Assembly (NCBI GenBank): GCA_036872755.1
Contig: JAVHNS010000007.1
Span: 1,240,001-1,304,000, forward strand
Length of the DNA stretch: 64,000 nucleotides
From: Orbilia blumenaviensis
Taxonomy: Eukaryota; Ascomycota; Orbiliomycetes; Orbiliales; Orbiliaceae
Reading direction: 5' to 3'
The notes beneath the pieces were generated by a model. It made no database searches. It was given only the letters and a program-made list of their open reading frames with translations, and was not told the origin of the DNA. Shown piece by piece: positions 37,743 to 52,897 of the stretch (positions within the stretch are counted from its first letter, which is position 1; each line of letters begins with the position of its first letter). A program made the translations under genes and the position numbers.

Positions 37743-40700
37743 TCTTGCTACTGCTGTTGCAATCGGAGAGGCTGCTGAAGGGGTAGAGTAACCACGAGCA
37801 AGATCGAGACGGAAGTGATTGGGGGAGCTATGATGACAGACGCTGAAGCTAGAATCTGCCTGGATGATTTGTCAATTGGGCGGGGCTCTTTCTTGAAAAT
37901 GGATATGGAATTGCCTGGTGAACGAATATCGAAACCAGAAGCTTGCTTTAAGTGCAGCGCGCTTCAGATACCTTTATAGCTTGGCCAACCCAACGAGATA
38001 TGCCATTCCCAAGCTGCCGGAAGCATCCAGCCCTCACCCAAATCGCCAACATTTTGAAACCCGGTCCGAAAGGCCAAGGGCTATTGAAGCACCTTCCCCA
38101 CTTTTTTTTACACCCAAATCAAGATCTTTCCTAAAGTTCCCCTCAAAGACATTACAGGATCTTCACAGGGCCCAACTATTTCCGGGTGGGTCAGCGTCAC
38201 CTTGGCACTGCTGTGAGGTTAGTCTTTCGCTAAACTAAACGAGTGCAGGGGTTTGTAAGACTCATACGGGGCAATCCGCAGTCGCGATCATGACTCCGTC
38301 GCGGATAGGAGCCCTCAAGATACCGCGAATCGCCCTCAAGATCTCGCGAGATCATGTGGGATGGTGTTCAATGCAGTACTACCCATTGTATTTGAATGAC
38401 TGTTCTTATCACACAGTTACGGGGCTTAGAAACTAGTAAAAGTTCGACTCATTCATGCATGCGAGACCCTTTAATTCCATGTCGCGACCACTCGGCTAAG
38501 TAAGAGGCCTGGTGTCGCCTGGCTATCGGAGTCCAAGCTCTTCGATAAGCTGAGGCACTGATAATAGCTCGATTTACGAGATGACGTCAAGCCAATTTAA
38601 ATATTGTCGACGAATACGAAAATTTACACCATCATCGCCCGGATTCGGTCAAGGACAGGATTATGTGTGGGTGTTTGCCGTACCTTTGACGATTGTCGCA
38701 GAACCGATACTACATTAGAGACCGCACACCACGCAATCGCCGCGAGCAAACATTTTGTAGTTATCGATGTTCCAAACTTTAATATGTGTCCTACAATTGG
38801 TAAACCACCCTCCACGAAGTGGCCCCATCGTAATCGAAATTCCTTGGGTTAGATCTACATAGTACTTGCATAGCTGGACCCGCGAAAACTCCACAAGCTA
38901 ATTCAAGATTCGACAATTGCGATACTAAAATCATGCGGGGAAAGATTGACATCGGAGATATTCGGATGTTTAACCTTATACGAGAAACCACAACCAAGCG
39001 AGCCTGTATTACTAACCATCGGAAATGAATTCAGATGCATATTTTTAGCTTGACTGTGCCCTGGGTAAAGGAGGCTGACCGAGGGTATAGTTATCTGAAT
39101 TCCCTTCGGGCGCAAATGTCGGCCTAGATCGTCATCTGTCGACAGGTTGAATAAGCGACATCGTCACTTGCTGTTCGGGAACATTAAAATTAGTAAATTT
39201 GGTCTTTAGCTAGTACAAACGGATTGAATTTAAATTCTGAAACCTCTTTTCCCTTCAGAAAATTTTGATCTTCTAGAATGATGTATCTCATTACCCCGGA
39301 GCCATGTGTTGTTGATGTTGTGTTTTCTTGCAAGTGAACTCCGTGGATTCGGACCGCGCATATCACTCTTTGCCACGCTATATGATTTTGATGCTTGTTT
39401 TGCACGGCCTATAGCTAAATATAAAACTATGTGGGCTACGAATCCTTTGCAAATACGTTCTCTCTTTTATGGCTTAGGTTATGCGCAATCGCAGGGTCCA
39501 AGGCTCAATCAAGAGTCTACCAACTGATAGATTATCTTAATATCTAGACTACATCATTACTACAGTCCTGGTCCTTGCGGTAGGTGATGTATATATATCG
39601 TAGGGGAAATGGTAGACATAGAAGAAGGTTTCTGCAGTTCAAGTATATAGACCTACTTCCTGGCCAACATAAAAAGACCATGATTTCTCAAGCCAGCTCA
39701 GGAGCCCTCATACTCAAGTTATCTCCTAAGTTTAGCAAACACCCATACGGTAATTTGCAAACAATTTCCCCTGTAAACTGCCTTTGAGATGTGTGGTGTA
39801 CTGGTATAGTGCTGGGTGCCCGCACGCATAGTGGATATCTGAAATCCTTTTGATAATATGGTCGTGCCTTGAGTACCGATGAATCTATCCTCCTACGATA
39901 ATATTACCACGCTTTGATGTATTTAGAGAATCCTAGGAACTCCTATTAGTGCCGTACAGCAATTTGGTTTAATTTTGGTGTTCAAATATTGAATTTCGAT
40001 GGGAATTTGTGTTCCGGTCGAAGATGACATCTTAACAACTGTCCAGTTAAATCTCACTCACACATCACGTTGTTCCCTTTGAATTCGCATGCTATGTTGA
40101 TAACTAAAGGTATGATCTGAGAACGCTGTAAGTAGTGAACATGCTTAATTGGCAAATCAATTCAGTTAGCATGATAGAGCAGAAAGTCAGAAGTTTGGAG
40201 TAGCTAAGTGCTTCATAAAATCAATGTAGGTCGGCCAATTGGTACCAATTTCGACTTGTGTTGTCTCGTTACCAACGAGACCAGGAACAACCAAGCCCAT
40301 GAGACTGGAGGGCGTGTGAGCTTAAACAGTCAAGATACGGGAAATGAAGTTTATCTTGGGTATTAAAAATTCTGTATCATCAAGGATCATCTGCAAATGC
40401 GGGGGCCATGTAATTATAAATTTAAAAGAGCCGGATAGTAGATCCGAAGTAGTTAGCCATTCGAGACGAGATAACCGTGGCTAAACTGAAGAGTATATAT
40501 AGGCGAATATTATGCTGATCACGAGGGAAGCAATATCGGTTGACGGAATGGCTATTTAATATTTACCAAGTGGTGTAATAATTACGGTGAGACTCGCTGC
40601 CGACTGCTAGGTAGATATAGAAACAAAATTAAGTCTGGACGGCGAAACAAGGTTTTATACCACAACAATAATGTGAATATTTGAATGTTCATGTTCCGAA

Positions 40701-40892
40701 GGTACCTTAGAGCTGGTCTTGGTCCTCTTGTAGCGTAGGTTTAACGATTCCGAAAACCACACTGGGTGCCTCTGGAATGGATTTTGGGTCATTAGTGACA
40801 AAATACGACGCTTATTCCCGTGGATGAAATTGCTAATCCTATATATCCTGGGGTCCACATCGGGGAAACGAAGCATGGCGTGGCGATATTAC
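37743..40892. other. 3-kb gene-poor region
   Basis: Lies upstream of the ankyrin gene and downstream of an F-box gene. Short ORFs only, none recognised. It contains one copy of the island motif (38801-38826), which shares an 18-base block with a copy 20.5 kb away, and an A-box-like word near 38488-38498. The left few hundred bases should carry the ankyrin gene promoter. Confidence 0.5.
38801..38826 (-). repeat. Degenerate island motif, copy 9
   Basis: Shares the exact plus-strand block CCTCCACGAAGTGGCCCC with the copy at 18281-18304. On the minus strand it continues GGGTGGTTTACCAATTG. Confidence 0.6.
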
Positions 40893-41900
40893 TTACTGTG
40901 CAGCAAACCACCTCTGATGTCGATTCAATTCGAACCCAACTACCATTTCCTCTGTTTTATTCTCCTTAATCAACCATACAGACACTAAAATCAGTCCCGA
41001 CCCACTCCTCAGGACAGGTATCGGAAGCTTATCTCCGAGGAAGGTATGTTCTAGGATCACGTCCACGAAATCCCTAAGCTTAAACTCATCCGCCTTCCTA
41101 TATACTGTTCCAATTTGTGATTTAGTTCTCCAGGGCACATGTGAAATTTCTATTCTTAAACCTTTGTAGGCCCGTGGTCTGACAAGTTCGACGGCTGGAA
41201 TGGATTTCATCATGGGTAAATCGTGTATTGCAGATAATTGAGCAGGGGTGCCCCAAAGATGCTCCGGAATTGTGCTAACCGCGTACCAAAGTTTTTGGAT
41301 ACCGTCGACATAAGGATGCGCGAATTCGCAGCGACCAGTCCACGGCGATTTAGGATATTCTGGAATTTTCGGAGGTAATTTTGCTTGCGTTCTCCGCCTT
41401 TTTGAATTTAGATACATTGGTCTCTTCCCGTCTTCGTCTTCATCCGAAGAGGAGGAGCTGTACTCCGAGTCGGAGAGCGGAATTGGTTGGACATAAAAAT
41501 CGTAGTCCTGTCGGACGAGGCGGGGGAGATAGGTATGATCCCATCGCCATGATTTCCAGCGGAGGACCTGGGAGCTCTCCAATACGCCTAACCAGGCCTT
41601 TGAAACCAAGCGAGCAGTTATCAGTGTTGCGTCGTCAACGTAGATAAGGATTTGTTCCAGCAGTTCGTATGTATTGAAGGCCTTCGCCGATGCTGCTGGA
41701 GACGTCTGTGTGATTTTGTCTCGAACTTGGATGCCGGAATCTGTCATCTCGAGTCTACTGAGCTTTACACCGATGCCATCAGGTGCCAGGCCTAGTCTTA
41801 ACCTAGCGTTGACAGGTGCTAAAGGTGCCGCCGGCCTTCCATGTGAGGCTTGCATGGAATTTGCTACCTGGCGCATTCGATCTGAGAAAGTTTTTTGCAT
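40893..41900 (-). CDS. F-box-domain protein
   Basis: Intronless frame of 335 residues. An F-box-like segment at about residues 75-115 (YELLEQILIYVDDATLITAR, then LVSKAWLGVLESS) suggests a Skp1-binding substrate receptor of an SCF ubiquitin ligase. The middle has a Ser/Glu/Asp-rich stretch (SEYSSSSSDEDEDG) followed by a basic SKRRRTQAK, a possible nuclear signal. The C-terminal part is conserved-looking but unknown to me (LRDFVDVILEHTFLGDKLPI; RSGSGLILVSVWLI). At the end, CA before GTAAGT could be a donor: splicing to an acceptor near 40833 would replace the last residue with a short GTQCGFRNR tail. I use the unspliced stop. It is not close in sequence to the F-box cluster at 54.8-62.5 kb. Confidence 0.7.
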   Translation of the reverse strand: MQKTFSDRMRQVANSMQASHGRPAAPLAPVNARLRLGLAPDGIGVKLSRLEMTDSGIQVRDKITQTSPAASAKAFNTYELLEQILIYVDDATLITARLVSKAWLGVLESSQVLRWKSWRWDHTYLPRLVRQDYDFYVQPIPLSDSEYSSSSSDEDEDGKRPMYLNSKRRRTQAKLPPKIPEYPKSPWTGRCEFAHPYVDGIQKLWYAVSTIPEHLWGTPAQLSAIHDLPMMKSIPAVELVRPRAYKGLRIEISHVPWRTKSQIGTVYRKADEFKLRDFVDVILEHTFLGDKLPIPVLRSGSGLILVSVWLIKENKTEEMVVGFELNRHQRWFAAQ

Positions 41901-42079
41901 TTCTCATGCATAGATATATGAATATTCGAATCTTATTAATCGAATTCCAGGGCCTGGTCAAACCGGGGTATTGTTTCTTTCAGCCTTGAATTTTATAACA
42001 CCCTCGAATTCCCAACCCTTTCGTTCAGGGAACTTGAAACCTGCACGAACACGTGCTGTTCAACCGTTGATGTTTCGTT

Positions 42080-42681
42080 TCATGGGTATCGCGAACTGCG
42101 GGCGGACACGCATGTGAACTCCGGGTCGGGTTTAAGTGATGATTGATTTTTGGATTCCGGTCCAAAAGGTGGATGTACCAGCACATGTACATTTACATGG
42201 CGAAGTCTGATGTCGGTGTCCTGTGTCAAAAATGGCGTTCGCTTCGATTTCCGGAGCTGACTAGCTGCATAAGCCGCAGCACTGATGAGAAAGGCAGAGA
42301 CGGCCGGTTTTTCTTTCTTTCTTGATCTAACCAGTTGCACCATGGCCAGCCCTATTATTGCTAGTACTAGCACTAGTATACTCGCTTGACTTTGGGGGCT
42401 TCTGGCGCCAAGGTTGGTTGAAACGGTTCCATCAGGGTATAGGAATAGGATCAATTCATCGAGGATCATGATAGCGATTCTCAACCAAGGAAGTTTCCGC
42501 GGTGGTTTGATAACTTTAGCCAGTCGGATTGGCTCATTTCGGGCAGCCGAATCGTCGGTCTGACGTGAGTCTGGATGTGGGGAAGACCAGAATTCCCAGC
42601 GGCACTAGCCACTGCCATTCTGAAACGCCTAGTTCGACCTTGCATTTCAACCAAGTTTTGATCGATGGCATGGACGTAATT
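42080..42681 (-). CDS. Small membrane protein of unknown function, 5' end unresolved
   Basis: I do not recognise this protein. A frame ending at 42080 encodes PPRKLPWLRIAIMILDELIL, then a second hydrophobic segment (ASILVLVLAIIGLAMVQLV) and AVSAFLISAAAYAASQL, so two or three membrane helices are likely. Upstream, a different frame encodes QNLVEMQGRTRRFRMAVA. The two join if an intron from 42587 to 42514 (GTCTTC...TAAAG, 74 bases) is removed in phase 1. The donor is weak. A TTACAG acceptor just before 42681 suggests a further upstream exon that I cannot place, and no ATG is in frame near it. Head-to-tail with the F-box gene. Coding nature is likely; the exact model is tentative. Confidence 0.4.
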
Positions 42682-43560
42682 CTGTAATCGTCCCAAGATA
42701 CCTAATATCTACCACGAATCGTTCATCCGAATGCAGGTAATATAACAGGATCAAGCTATCCGGCCCTAATCCCGACTCATAGACTATCCCGACTACAATA
42801 TCTATTCATGGAATCCGACTGGTAGTATTTCAAAAAGTATGGTGACCGCATAACGGCTACCCTCGTACCCCGTCTGGCGATCTAAGCTCTGTCTTCTTCG
42901 AACTTCTTCTCAGGGGCCTTCTTACGGCATCAGCGCAGTGGGGGGTAAAAATAAACATCCCATCTGCCCGTTTCTATTTTTTAACCACGTCAACGACAGA
43001 TTTCCTAACCCCCCTAGTCGTCACAACTCTGGGCTTTCTCATCTGCTCGTCTGTGCAGTTTGCATTGGGCGGTACTTCAGACAGGTGCACCGACCGAACG
43101 ATTGGTTTGACACGCTGACGTGAACGTTCGTGCCCCTTCCTTTCGTCTGCATTGATTGACTTGGCCCCCCCTCCTTACCTACACCTGGCTTTGACCCGCC
43201 GCTATTCGTGCGCTCGTTCGCCTTTTTGGTGCGGTGACGTTCTGTCATACATTACATTCTCGTTCCTTTCGTTCATATCATTGTTAGTGTCGGCATCAGT
43301 CGATATTCTTCTGTATATTCCACCCATATTGTCAATTGCCATTGCCGTCGCCTGACGCTATTGTTTGGAGTCTCCACCATATCGGCTGTTCGAAACTAGC
43401 AGGCGGAACCAGTCCCCGATAGGCCTAAAGCACGGTGCATGTGCATAGATTTGACATTCCCTTCATTCATTCGGCCCTGGACGCAACTTACACACCTCCC
43501 CATATTCCCAAGATTGTCGACTCCAACATTTGCATATTCGACACGCCATCTGCAAAGTTG

Positions 43561-43563
<3 letters not shown>

Positions 43564-43592
<29 letters not shown>
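43564..43592. repeat. Poly-T tract (T29)
   Basis: Uninterrupted T run about 570 bases upstream of the kinase start. About 80 bases later an A20 run follows, so a transcript through both could fold back on itself. Confidence 0.85.
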
Positions 43593-43644
43593 CCCTTAGA
43601 CGTCGCAGGAGCGAATACCACAACCTGAACAGGAAGTAGACAGA

Positions 43645-43690
43645 GAAAGAAAGAAAGAAAGAAAGAAAGGAAAAAAAAAAAAAAAAAAAA
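43645..43690. repeat. (GAAA)n microsatellite followed by A20
   Basis: About six GAAA units pass into an uninterrupted run of about 20 A, in the probable 5' leader or promoter of the kinase gene. Confidence 0.85.
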
Positions 43691-44162
43691 CCAACAACCG
43701 AAGAAGCTAAAGTATCATTTAAGAAAAATAAATTAAGGAATTCGAAAGAAGGAAAGGATCAATCATTTAGACGGAAAAAATCTGGCACGAAACGAGGCCT
43801 TTTCTTCGTTTTTTCACGTTTTACTTTAACGCTTCCCAGGGCGCAAATTGAAATCGCCGCCATTGCAGCCTGCCCATCGGAAAGGAGGGAGAACCGCAAT
43901 ATATTCGAATCCGACAACAATCCAACCCGGCCACGAGGGAAGACACGAGGGAACAGCATTCGCATAGAACGAGAATCATCGAGGCCATTGTAGTTTGCTA
44001 ACGGCGCTGGGCGAGAGAGAGAGAGAGCGCGCACGAAAAAGCAAAAATAGTAGCCTCTCACAATCTTGCTCTGAACCGCTGACTGACCCCTCGCATTGTG
44101 AGAGTGCAGCCAGACTCGAGTAACAGGCAGCCTGTTCGATAGAATTAATATATTTCTAGACG

Positions 44163-47369
<3,207 letters not shown>

Positions 47370-49762
47370 GAACGCAATATATGTCGTGAACCTGGAAATT
47401 CCGCCCTGGTACCATATGCAGCTCTATCATCCACTCCGTCAACCTCCACGCAGTCACAATACGAACATCAGCCCCAGTTCGTACAAAACTCTAACACACA
47501 ATTGCAGACGCCCAAGTTTGAGGTTCCTGTATCCACACCATGTGCACCAAGTCACTCCGCACCAAAACCGTTAACACAAATGCCATCTGCATTCGGGCTA
47601 CAGGGGGCAAGGCCACGCCTTCTCAATGCTTCACACCCGTTGTACTATGGCCCCCCGACTGTTCCATATTGGAAATCGAAGGAGTTTTGGAACCCTCGAT
47701 CTTGAATATGCCTATCCCTTGTGAATGCTCCCGCATTGTTGCATGTGGTCATGGGTTTCAAAGTCAGCAAAGTTTTTTCTTCTTGCAGCCACGGAACTAG
47801 CCCCTTCCCCTTGGTATTTCTATCATCGTTGTCAGCCACCTGAGACTTCGGCAACTCGTCGCATGAAATTCGACTCGCCACTAACACCATCTCAACTTGG
47901 ACCACGCTTCCTCCTCCATAGCCGAACTCAGAACCGCGGATCCCATACCGCCTTCCGTTGCGAGTGCAGTATCTGTATCTGCAACCCGTATTTTCCATTA
48001 CATGCAACTTTTGGATTTCCCGCCCGCCTCTTAGACTTCATACGATATGTTTGATTGATCCTTACCCTTTACTCACAACTCTCACTTGTTACCAGAATTT
48101 ATTGTTTCATTCATTAACCAAGGGACCATATTGTGGTCCAAGTACTATGATAGTACGATATGAAACAAACCAGACCTTCCGTCTTTTCTGTACCCATCAC
48201 TTCTTTTGTCGAAACAACGAGAGGAAAAAGCCGAATGTACTCCTTCTTTTGATAAATAAAAGATGGCATGATTGTCTACCACGATTTCTTGTCGAGTTCT
48301 TTTCTATGGGTTTAATGAGGATGGTCTTTATTAGCACGTGCTGTGAGAATTAGCAGATGTTTTCTTTTCTTCCCTGTTTTCTGTTCTTGTTTCTGTCCAT
48401 TGTCTTTTCTCTTCACTGCAAATATTACTGGGCGAAGAGCTCATTCCCTTTTACCTTACGGAATGAATTGTGGTTAATGATAATGGTGATATCATCATCA
48501 AAAAATAATTTGAACCTTCCGATGGATACCGAGCCGCTGTAGCGCTGGTTTTCCTATCAAATCTTAAACAATTATAATAGCGCACCAGTCTCGTCCGAAC
48601 TTTGGGGTCACATCCCTATCGATAACGGCAGAATCCAAGTCAGCTATTTCTTTCTTTCTTTCCTTTTTTTTTAGATCCAAATTTCTACGGCCGATTAGTC
48701 ACACGTTCCTTTGCTTACTGGGAAATCTGACAAAGGGTCTCCCCTCTTCTGACAAGGGTCTAAAATCAAGGAATACATTGGACAAAAAGCTGCAAGAGGT
48801 AACCTGGCCGCATTTAGCTAGCGCTTTACATATGAAGCCTTTTCTAGGTGCTTAGTTGCTAAGTACTTACCGAGCAGCACGTACTACGTCGTAACCAGAC
48901 TTGATTACTATACTGCAAAACCAATTCACCCGCATGCACCCGTATCGAGGTACGTATCGATATCGCGCATCAAAAGAATTTCAATTGGACAGTTCACTTC
49001 GAGGAAAGGCCCCGTTCCCCAGATCCGTAAACCCAATTGGTCGACTTCATTTACTTCCCGGGGAGTTGATTGGTTTTTAAAGTTCCTTTTTGTGAGATGG
49101 TTAACGTAAACGTAATCAACGTGTAATGCGCTAAAATGATGATCGATCTAGCCGCGCAGGTTCCAGGGCATAATTTAAATGCGTCGACATACCCCCCCGT
49201 CTCTAATTGATGAAGGAAGGAGGGGAGCTTATAAAAGCCGTAGTATTCCGTAATAGCTCCCTCCTGTTCGCCCCCCTTTTGTACATATAGCTGTAGGTGT
49301 CTTGTAGATTCTATATCCCTTACCCAGCGCTACAGCGTCAAAGCGTCGACAGGTATCGATTAATTTTGATCACTGGCCGTAGTCACAGACGAACCCCAAA
49401 AACGTTTAAATTGGAAGAAAATAGCATCTTCGATAAAGCGCAGCACCCTCCTTCTCATCATCTCGTTCTTAACGCTCCTCGTTACGATCTTTAGCCTCAT
49501 CTGTACCTTCCAGCTAAATCTCAAGCTCGATCTCAATTACGTCGCCGCGACAAGTTCACCACCGAATTCGGGGTGCTTTTGTGAGGGTCACAATTTCCCA
49601 CACGAACAACGCATTACCGACCTTGTTCAAGTTCCCACCACCTTCGCGCCGTCAGTTGCAAAGGCGACTCTTAAGCTGCCAGTCTGGTTTGAGGCACTTG
49701 ATCTAGCCACTTCGACTTCTACGAAATACGGATATAAAAGTCAAAATTCTAGTGTATCAACA
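47370..49762. other. 2.4-kb region between kinase and histidine-phosphatase genes
   Basis: The first 336 bases stay open in phase with the kinase frame (47370-47705, see findings). Beyond that I see only short unsupported ORFs. A TATAAAA word lies near 49231, about 530 bases upstream of the next gene; the CT-rich 49400-49650 part may be its leader. Confidence 0.45.
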
Positions 49763-50712
49763 ATGGCTAGTTCGGACGAAGCAAGGATTAAAAAGATCAG
49801 GGATCCGAGGTTATATATTGTTCGACAGTACGTTCTAGATCCATTGCATTCCTTGATTTCTATTCCAATTGGCACATTTTGTTGCAAATGACTAACATGA
49901 TGTAATTTGTTTCTCGTCTTCTTTTTTTTATTTAATTTATAGTGGAGAGACTGAATGGTCGCTCTCAGGCCGACATACTTCGGTCACAGACCTGCCACTC
50001 ACAGAGCATGGAGAAGCCAGAATCGCGCTGACAGGCGAAGAGCTTATCGGGGTTGACAGTAAGTTATCTACTTCTTCTAACGGAGCTATCAGAGTAAAGT
50101 GTACAAAAGTAACCATATCGCTCACAACAAACGCTTTTAAACTAAAAAGGCCTAATCGACCCAACCCGCATCGGCAAAATCTACGTCTCCCCACGTCTCC
50201 GCGCCCAACAAACCCTCAAACTCCTTAACCTCCCCAAAGAAATCCCAATAGAAACAACCGAGGACCTCGCAGAATTCAACTACGGCACGTACGAAGGCCT
50301 TACCTCCAAAGAAATCAAAAAGAAATGCGGTAATGAAAACTGGGAAATATACGTCCACGGCGGAGGGGCACCCACAGGAGAAACCCCACAGCAGGTATCA
50401 GATCGCGTGGATAGGATTATTAAAAAGATTAGAGAGGAAAATCATAAGGCGGTGTATGATGCTCATGAAAAATGTATTTCTACGGGGCAGGACCATCATC
50501 TCGACGATCCTGAGCTTAAGACGCCAGATGTGCTATTTGTGGCTCATGGTCATCTGTTGCGAGCTTTGGCGGCTAGATGGTTAGGGTTGGAGATTGCCAA
50601 CGGGAAGAATCTGCAGTTGGATGCTGGTGGTGTTGGATTGTTGAGTTACGAGCATCATGCTTATCAAGAGCCGGTTATCGCGAAGTGGAACTGGGTACCT
50701 TTGGGAAGATAG
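49763..50712 (+). CDS. shb17: Histidine-phosphatase-superfamily enzyme, Shb17-like sedoheptulose-1,7-bisphosphatase
   Basis: Member of the phosphoglycerate-mutase-like histidine phosphatases. Yeast Shb17 hydrolyses sedoheptulose 1,7-bisphosphate, feeding carbon towards ribose 5-phosphate. Three exons fit: 49763-49827, 49943-50058 and 50150-50712, giving 247 residues. The catalytic RHG motif is split by intron 1 (LYIVR, then H, then GETEWSLSGRHTSVTDLPLT). Further family marks are SPRLRAQQTLKLL, EFNYGTYEGLTSKEI, the second catalytic His in VLFVAHGHLLRALAARWLGL, and LDAGGVGLLSYEHHAYQEP, which I recall as diagnostic for the Shb17 group. The usual length of about 270 is slightly reduced in the loop before the last motif. 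All catalytic residues are present. No signal peptide, so cytosolic. Confidence 0.85.
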
Positions 50713-51104
50713 ACTGCATTGGCTTTTGTGGTGTTTTCTGTTGGTGTTTTCTGTTTCGTTACGTAAATGCTTAGTATGTAAGCTTTTTTTACTTTCGTTT
50801 TCGACACTCGTTCGGTTTGAAATAAGCTTATAGCTTTAGAATTCTCTGAACGGCACTACTGGTAGAAAAGGATGTCGATTACTACCAATCCATAAGTGTT
50901 TTTCAAAATACACCTCGTGATTTGCTTCGCCTTGGTGCGCGGTTATTGTGTACTCATTGGGCCTAATAATGGAAAAACTAGTACCGTAAAAGCTGTGCTA
51001 AGCCGGAGAAGACAAACAAAGACTTAAAACAGAATGGATATATAGACTCAAGCGAAAGCAAAAAAAGAAGCCCTAGTTCATATGTACTAATCATATCCTC
51101 GATT
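50713..51104. other. Convergent 3' region
   Basis: Nearly 400 bases between the Shb17-like gene (plus) and the Slm-like gene (minus). It should contain the two 3' ends. Nothing else seen. Confidence 0.5.
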
Positions 51105-52897
51105 TCAACTTCTTCCAAACAACCCAAACTTCTTATGCGATTTCTCGCCTTTCTCAGCGGTAGCTGTTGATGGCTCACTCTTGGTACCCTTCGCGGAAGC
51201 AGGTGCAGCTGTTGTTGGGGCAGACTCCGCTTTCGTAGCAGCTTTCGTATCAATTGGTGGAGCGGTGGGCTTCTCATCTACGGCGGCTGCAGCAACTGCC
51301 TTATCCTTTCCGGCTGGCTTCTCTTCAGGGATGGTCTCGCCAACGATAACTGGAGACGTTGGATCCGAAACTGGGGATGTAGTAGAGGCCATAGAGTTCT
51401 GGCGTGTAAGTTTTCCAGTGGTGAATTGTTCGATAATAGAGTACCATTTCATAGCCTAGTTGGTTATATGTTAGCAGAGCTCCAGGAATTAATTTTAGCC
51501 ATGGGGCGAGAATATCTATACCTCATCGTGGCTACTAGCCTTGAACGCAAATTCGTGTTTACCAGTAAGATGTTGATTCTTGTTAGCGTCCTTACCAGCA
51601 ACGATAAATTTGGATTCTCCAGCCGCAGGTGCCGCTCCGATAACACATTCGGCCAAATATAGCGAAAGCTCTGGTTCGGGGTGTTCCTTGAAATCGTTGT
51701 TCCTGCTGAATTCATGCAGATAGCCTGCAGGAGTGACAGCATAATGGTAGGCATCGTACGACTTCATAATCTTGCCTTTGCGGTTGAGTAGTCCGTTGAT
51801 GAGTGGTTGCGACGAACGGTGATTCTGATTAGGGAACTTGATAGCCTCAAGGCTGCGATTAGGAGTTGTGGGGTCGATGAGAATTTCCGCGGATCGGACA
51901 GTGAAGTTGGTCCATTCGAACTCATCTGGGATGTTTTGGAAGTTGGCGTTTATGTCGGCATAGAATTGGCGATTCTTGTCGGTTTGACCGCCGACAATTT
52001 GGAAGAACTGGCTGAATGCGCCACGGAGGGTCTATTTAGATGTAATCAGCATTTTTATCACTGAGGGGGAATTCGTAGTTTTTACCTCGAGGACATGTTT
52101 TTCGAATACTAAGAAATTGTTCTGGACATCCAAGAGATCTTTCTTGTGTGCATTTTCTTCGAGAATCTGCTTGTGCAAGTGGTGCTGCACCGCTCGCTGG
52201 ATGATATACGGGTCCTGGGCTGGTTCTATCTTCCCACCCACGCTATCAAAGTTGGCGGTGTTTGTACCAAGGTGCTCGATCTGCTTCTGTGTAAGTCCTC
52301 GAGCCTTTTCGACGGACTTCGCGCCCTTGGCAGCTCCGGAAGTAAGCTCCTTGTGCTTGTTCTTGATCTCGGAATGTAAACGGTTAAGAGTCGGGAGGAG
52401 CTGGCCTCGGAGAGCCTTTTCAGTCTCAAGCTGACTATTTGCAAGTGCCTAATGCTCATGAATTGTGTGGTTAGTCCACAGTACTAGTGCGGGGCGTAGG
52501 AGGTCACAATCGAGGAGTATCTAGTACCTGTGTATTCGAACGAATATTCTCGAAGAAAGAGGCAATACCACCGTTCGCCTGTGCGAAATGGTTGCCTTCT
52601 TTTAAAGGTTCGTTTACTGTCTAATTATATTCGGAGCGCTTAGTTAGCCCCACATCCGTGAGCTGTATCATTTATGTCGATATATATTATTTATACCTTC
52701 AAAACCTTATCATATTCCTTTGACAGGGACTTGTGGAGATTAGCTGTCGCCTCGACGTATTCTTCGAGGTATCCACAAGCATGTTTCCATGCATCCAATC
52801 TTTCGAGGAGGAGAGCAGCAACGTCTCCCTTCTCTTGAGGGATAGGGCTGGTCAGCGGGTCCTCCGCGACAGCTGCTTTTTCAACGGCTGCGGACAT
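51105..52897 (-). CDS. Slm1/Slm2-like BAR-PH protein (TORC2 effector family)
   Basis: Peripheral plasma-membrane protein of the Slm family. In yeast these bind phosphatidylinositol 4,5-bisphosphate, sit at eisosomes and are phosphorylated by TORC2. Five exons, all joined in phase 0, fit: 52897-52697, 52620-52528, 52448-52086, 52031-51522 and 51455-51105, giving 505 residues. An F-BAR/BAR-like helical region spans about residues 35-250 (DAWKHACGYLEEYVEATANL; LPTLNRLHSEIKNKHKELTS; VFEKHVLETLRGAFSQFFQI). A PH domain follows at about 265-400 (LLNRKGKIMKSYDAYHYAVT; AGYLHEFSRNNDF; HEFAFKASSHDEAMKWYSII). The tail is Ala/Thr/Pro-rich and ends KKFGLFGRS. Calcineurin docking motifs (PxIxIT) known from yeast Slm1 were not identified with certainty; PVIVGE at about residue 427 is only suggestive. 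Confidence 0.88.

Larger units (their letters stand above)
42697..44162. other. Upstream region of the Ste20-type kinase
   Basis: About 1.5 kb, pyrimidine-rich at 42950-43330, with a T29 tract (43564-43592) and a purine-rich (GAAA)n/A20 run (43645-43690). The last 400 bases read like a 5' untranslated leader. No ORF recognised. Confidence 0.5.

Noticed and set aside
38442..38498. tRNA or SINE-like promoter on the minus strand: TAGCCGAGTGG (A-box match) and GAGTCGAAC (partial B-box).
   Set aside because: No acceptor stem, no consistent anticodon stem, and TTTT follows the B-box-like word at once. At best a decayed tRNA-derived fragment.
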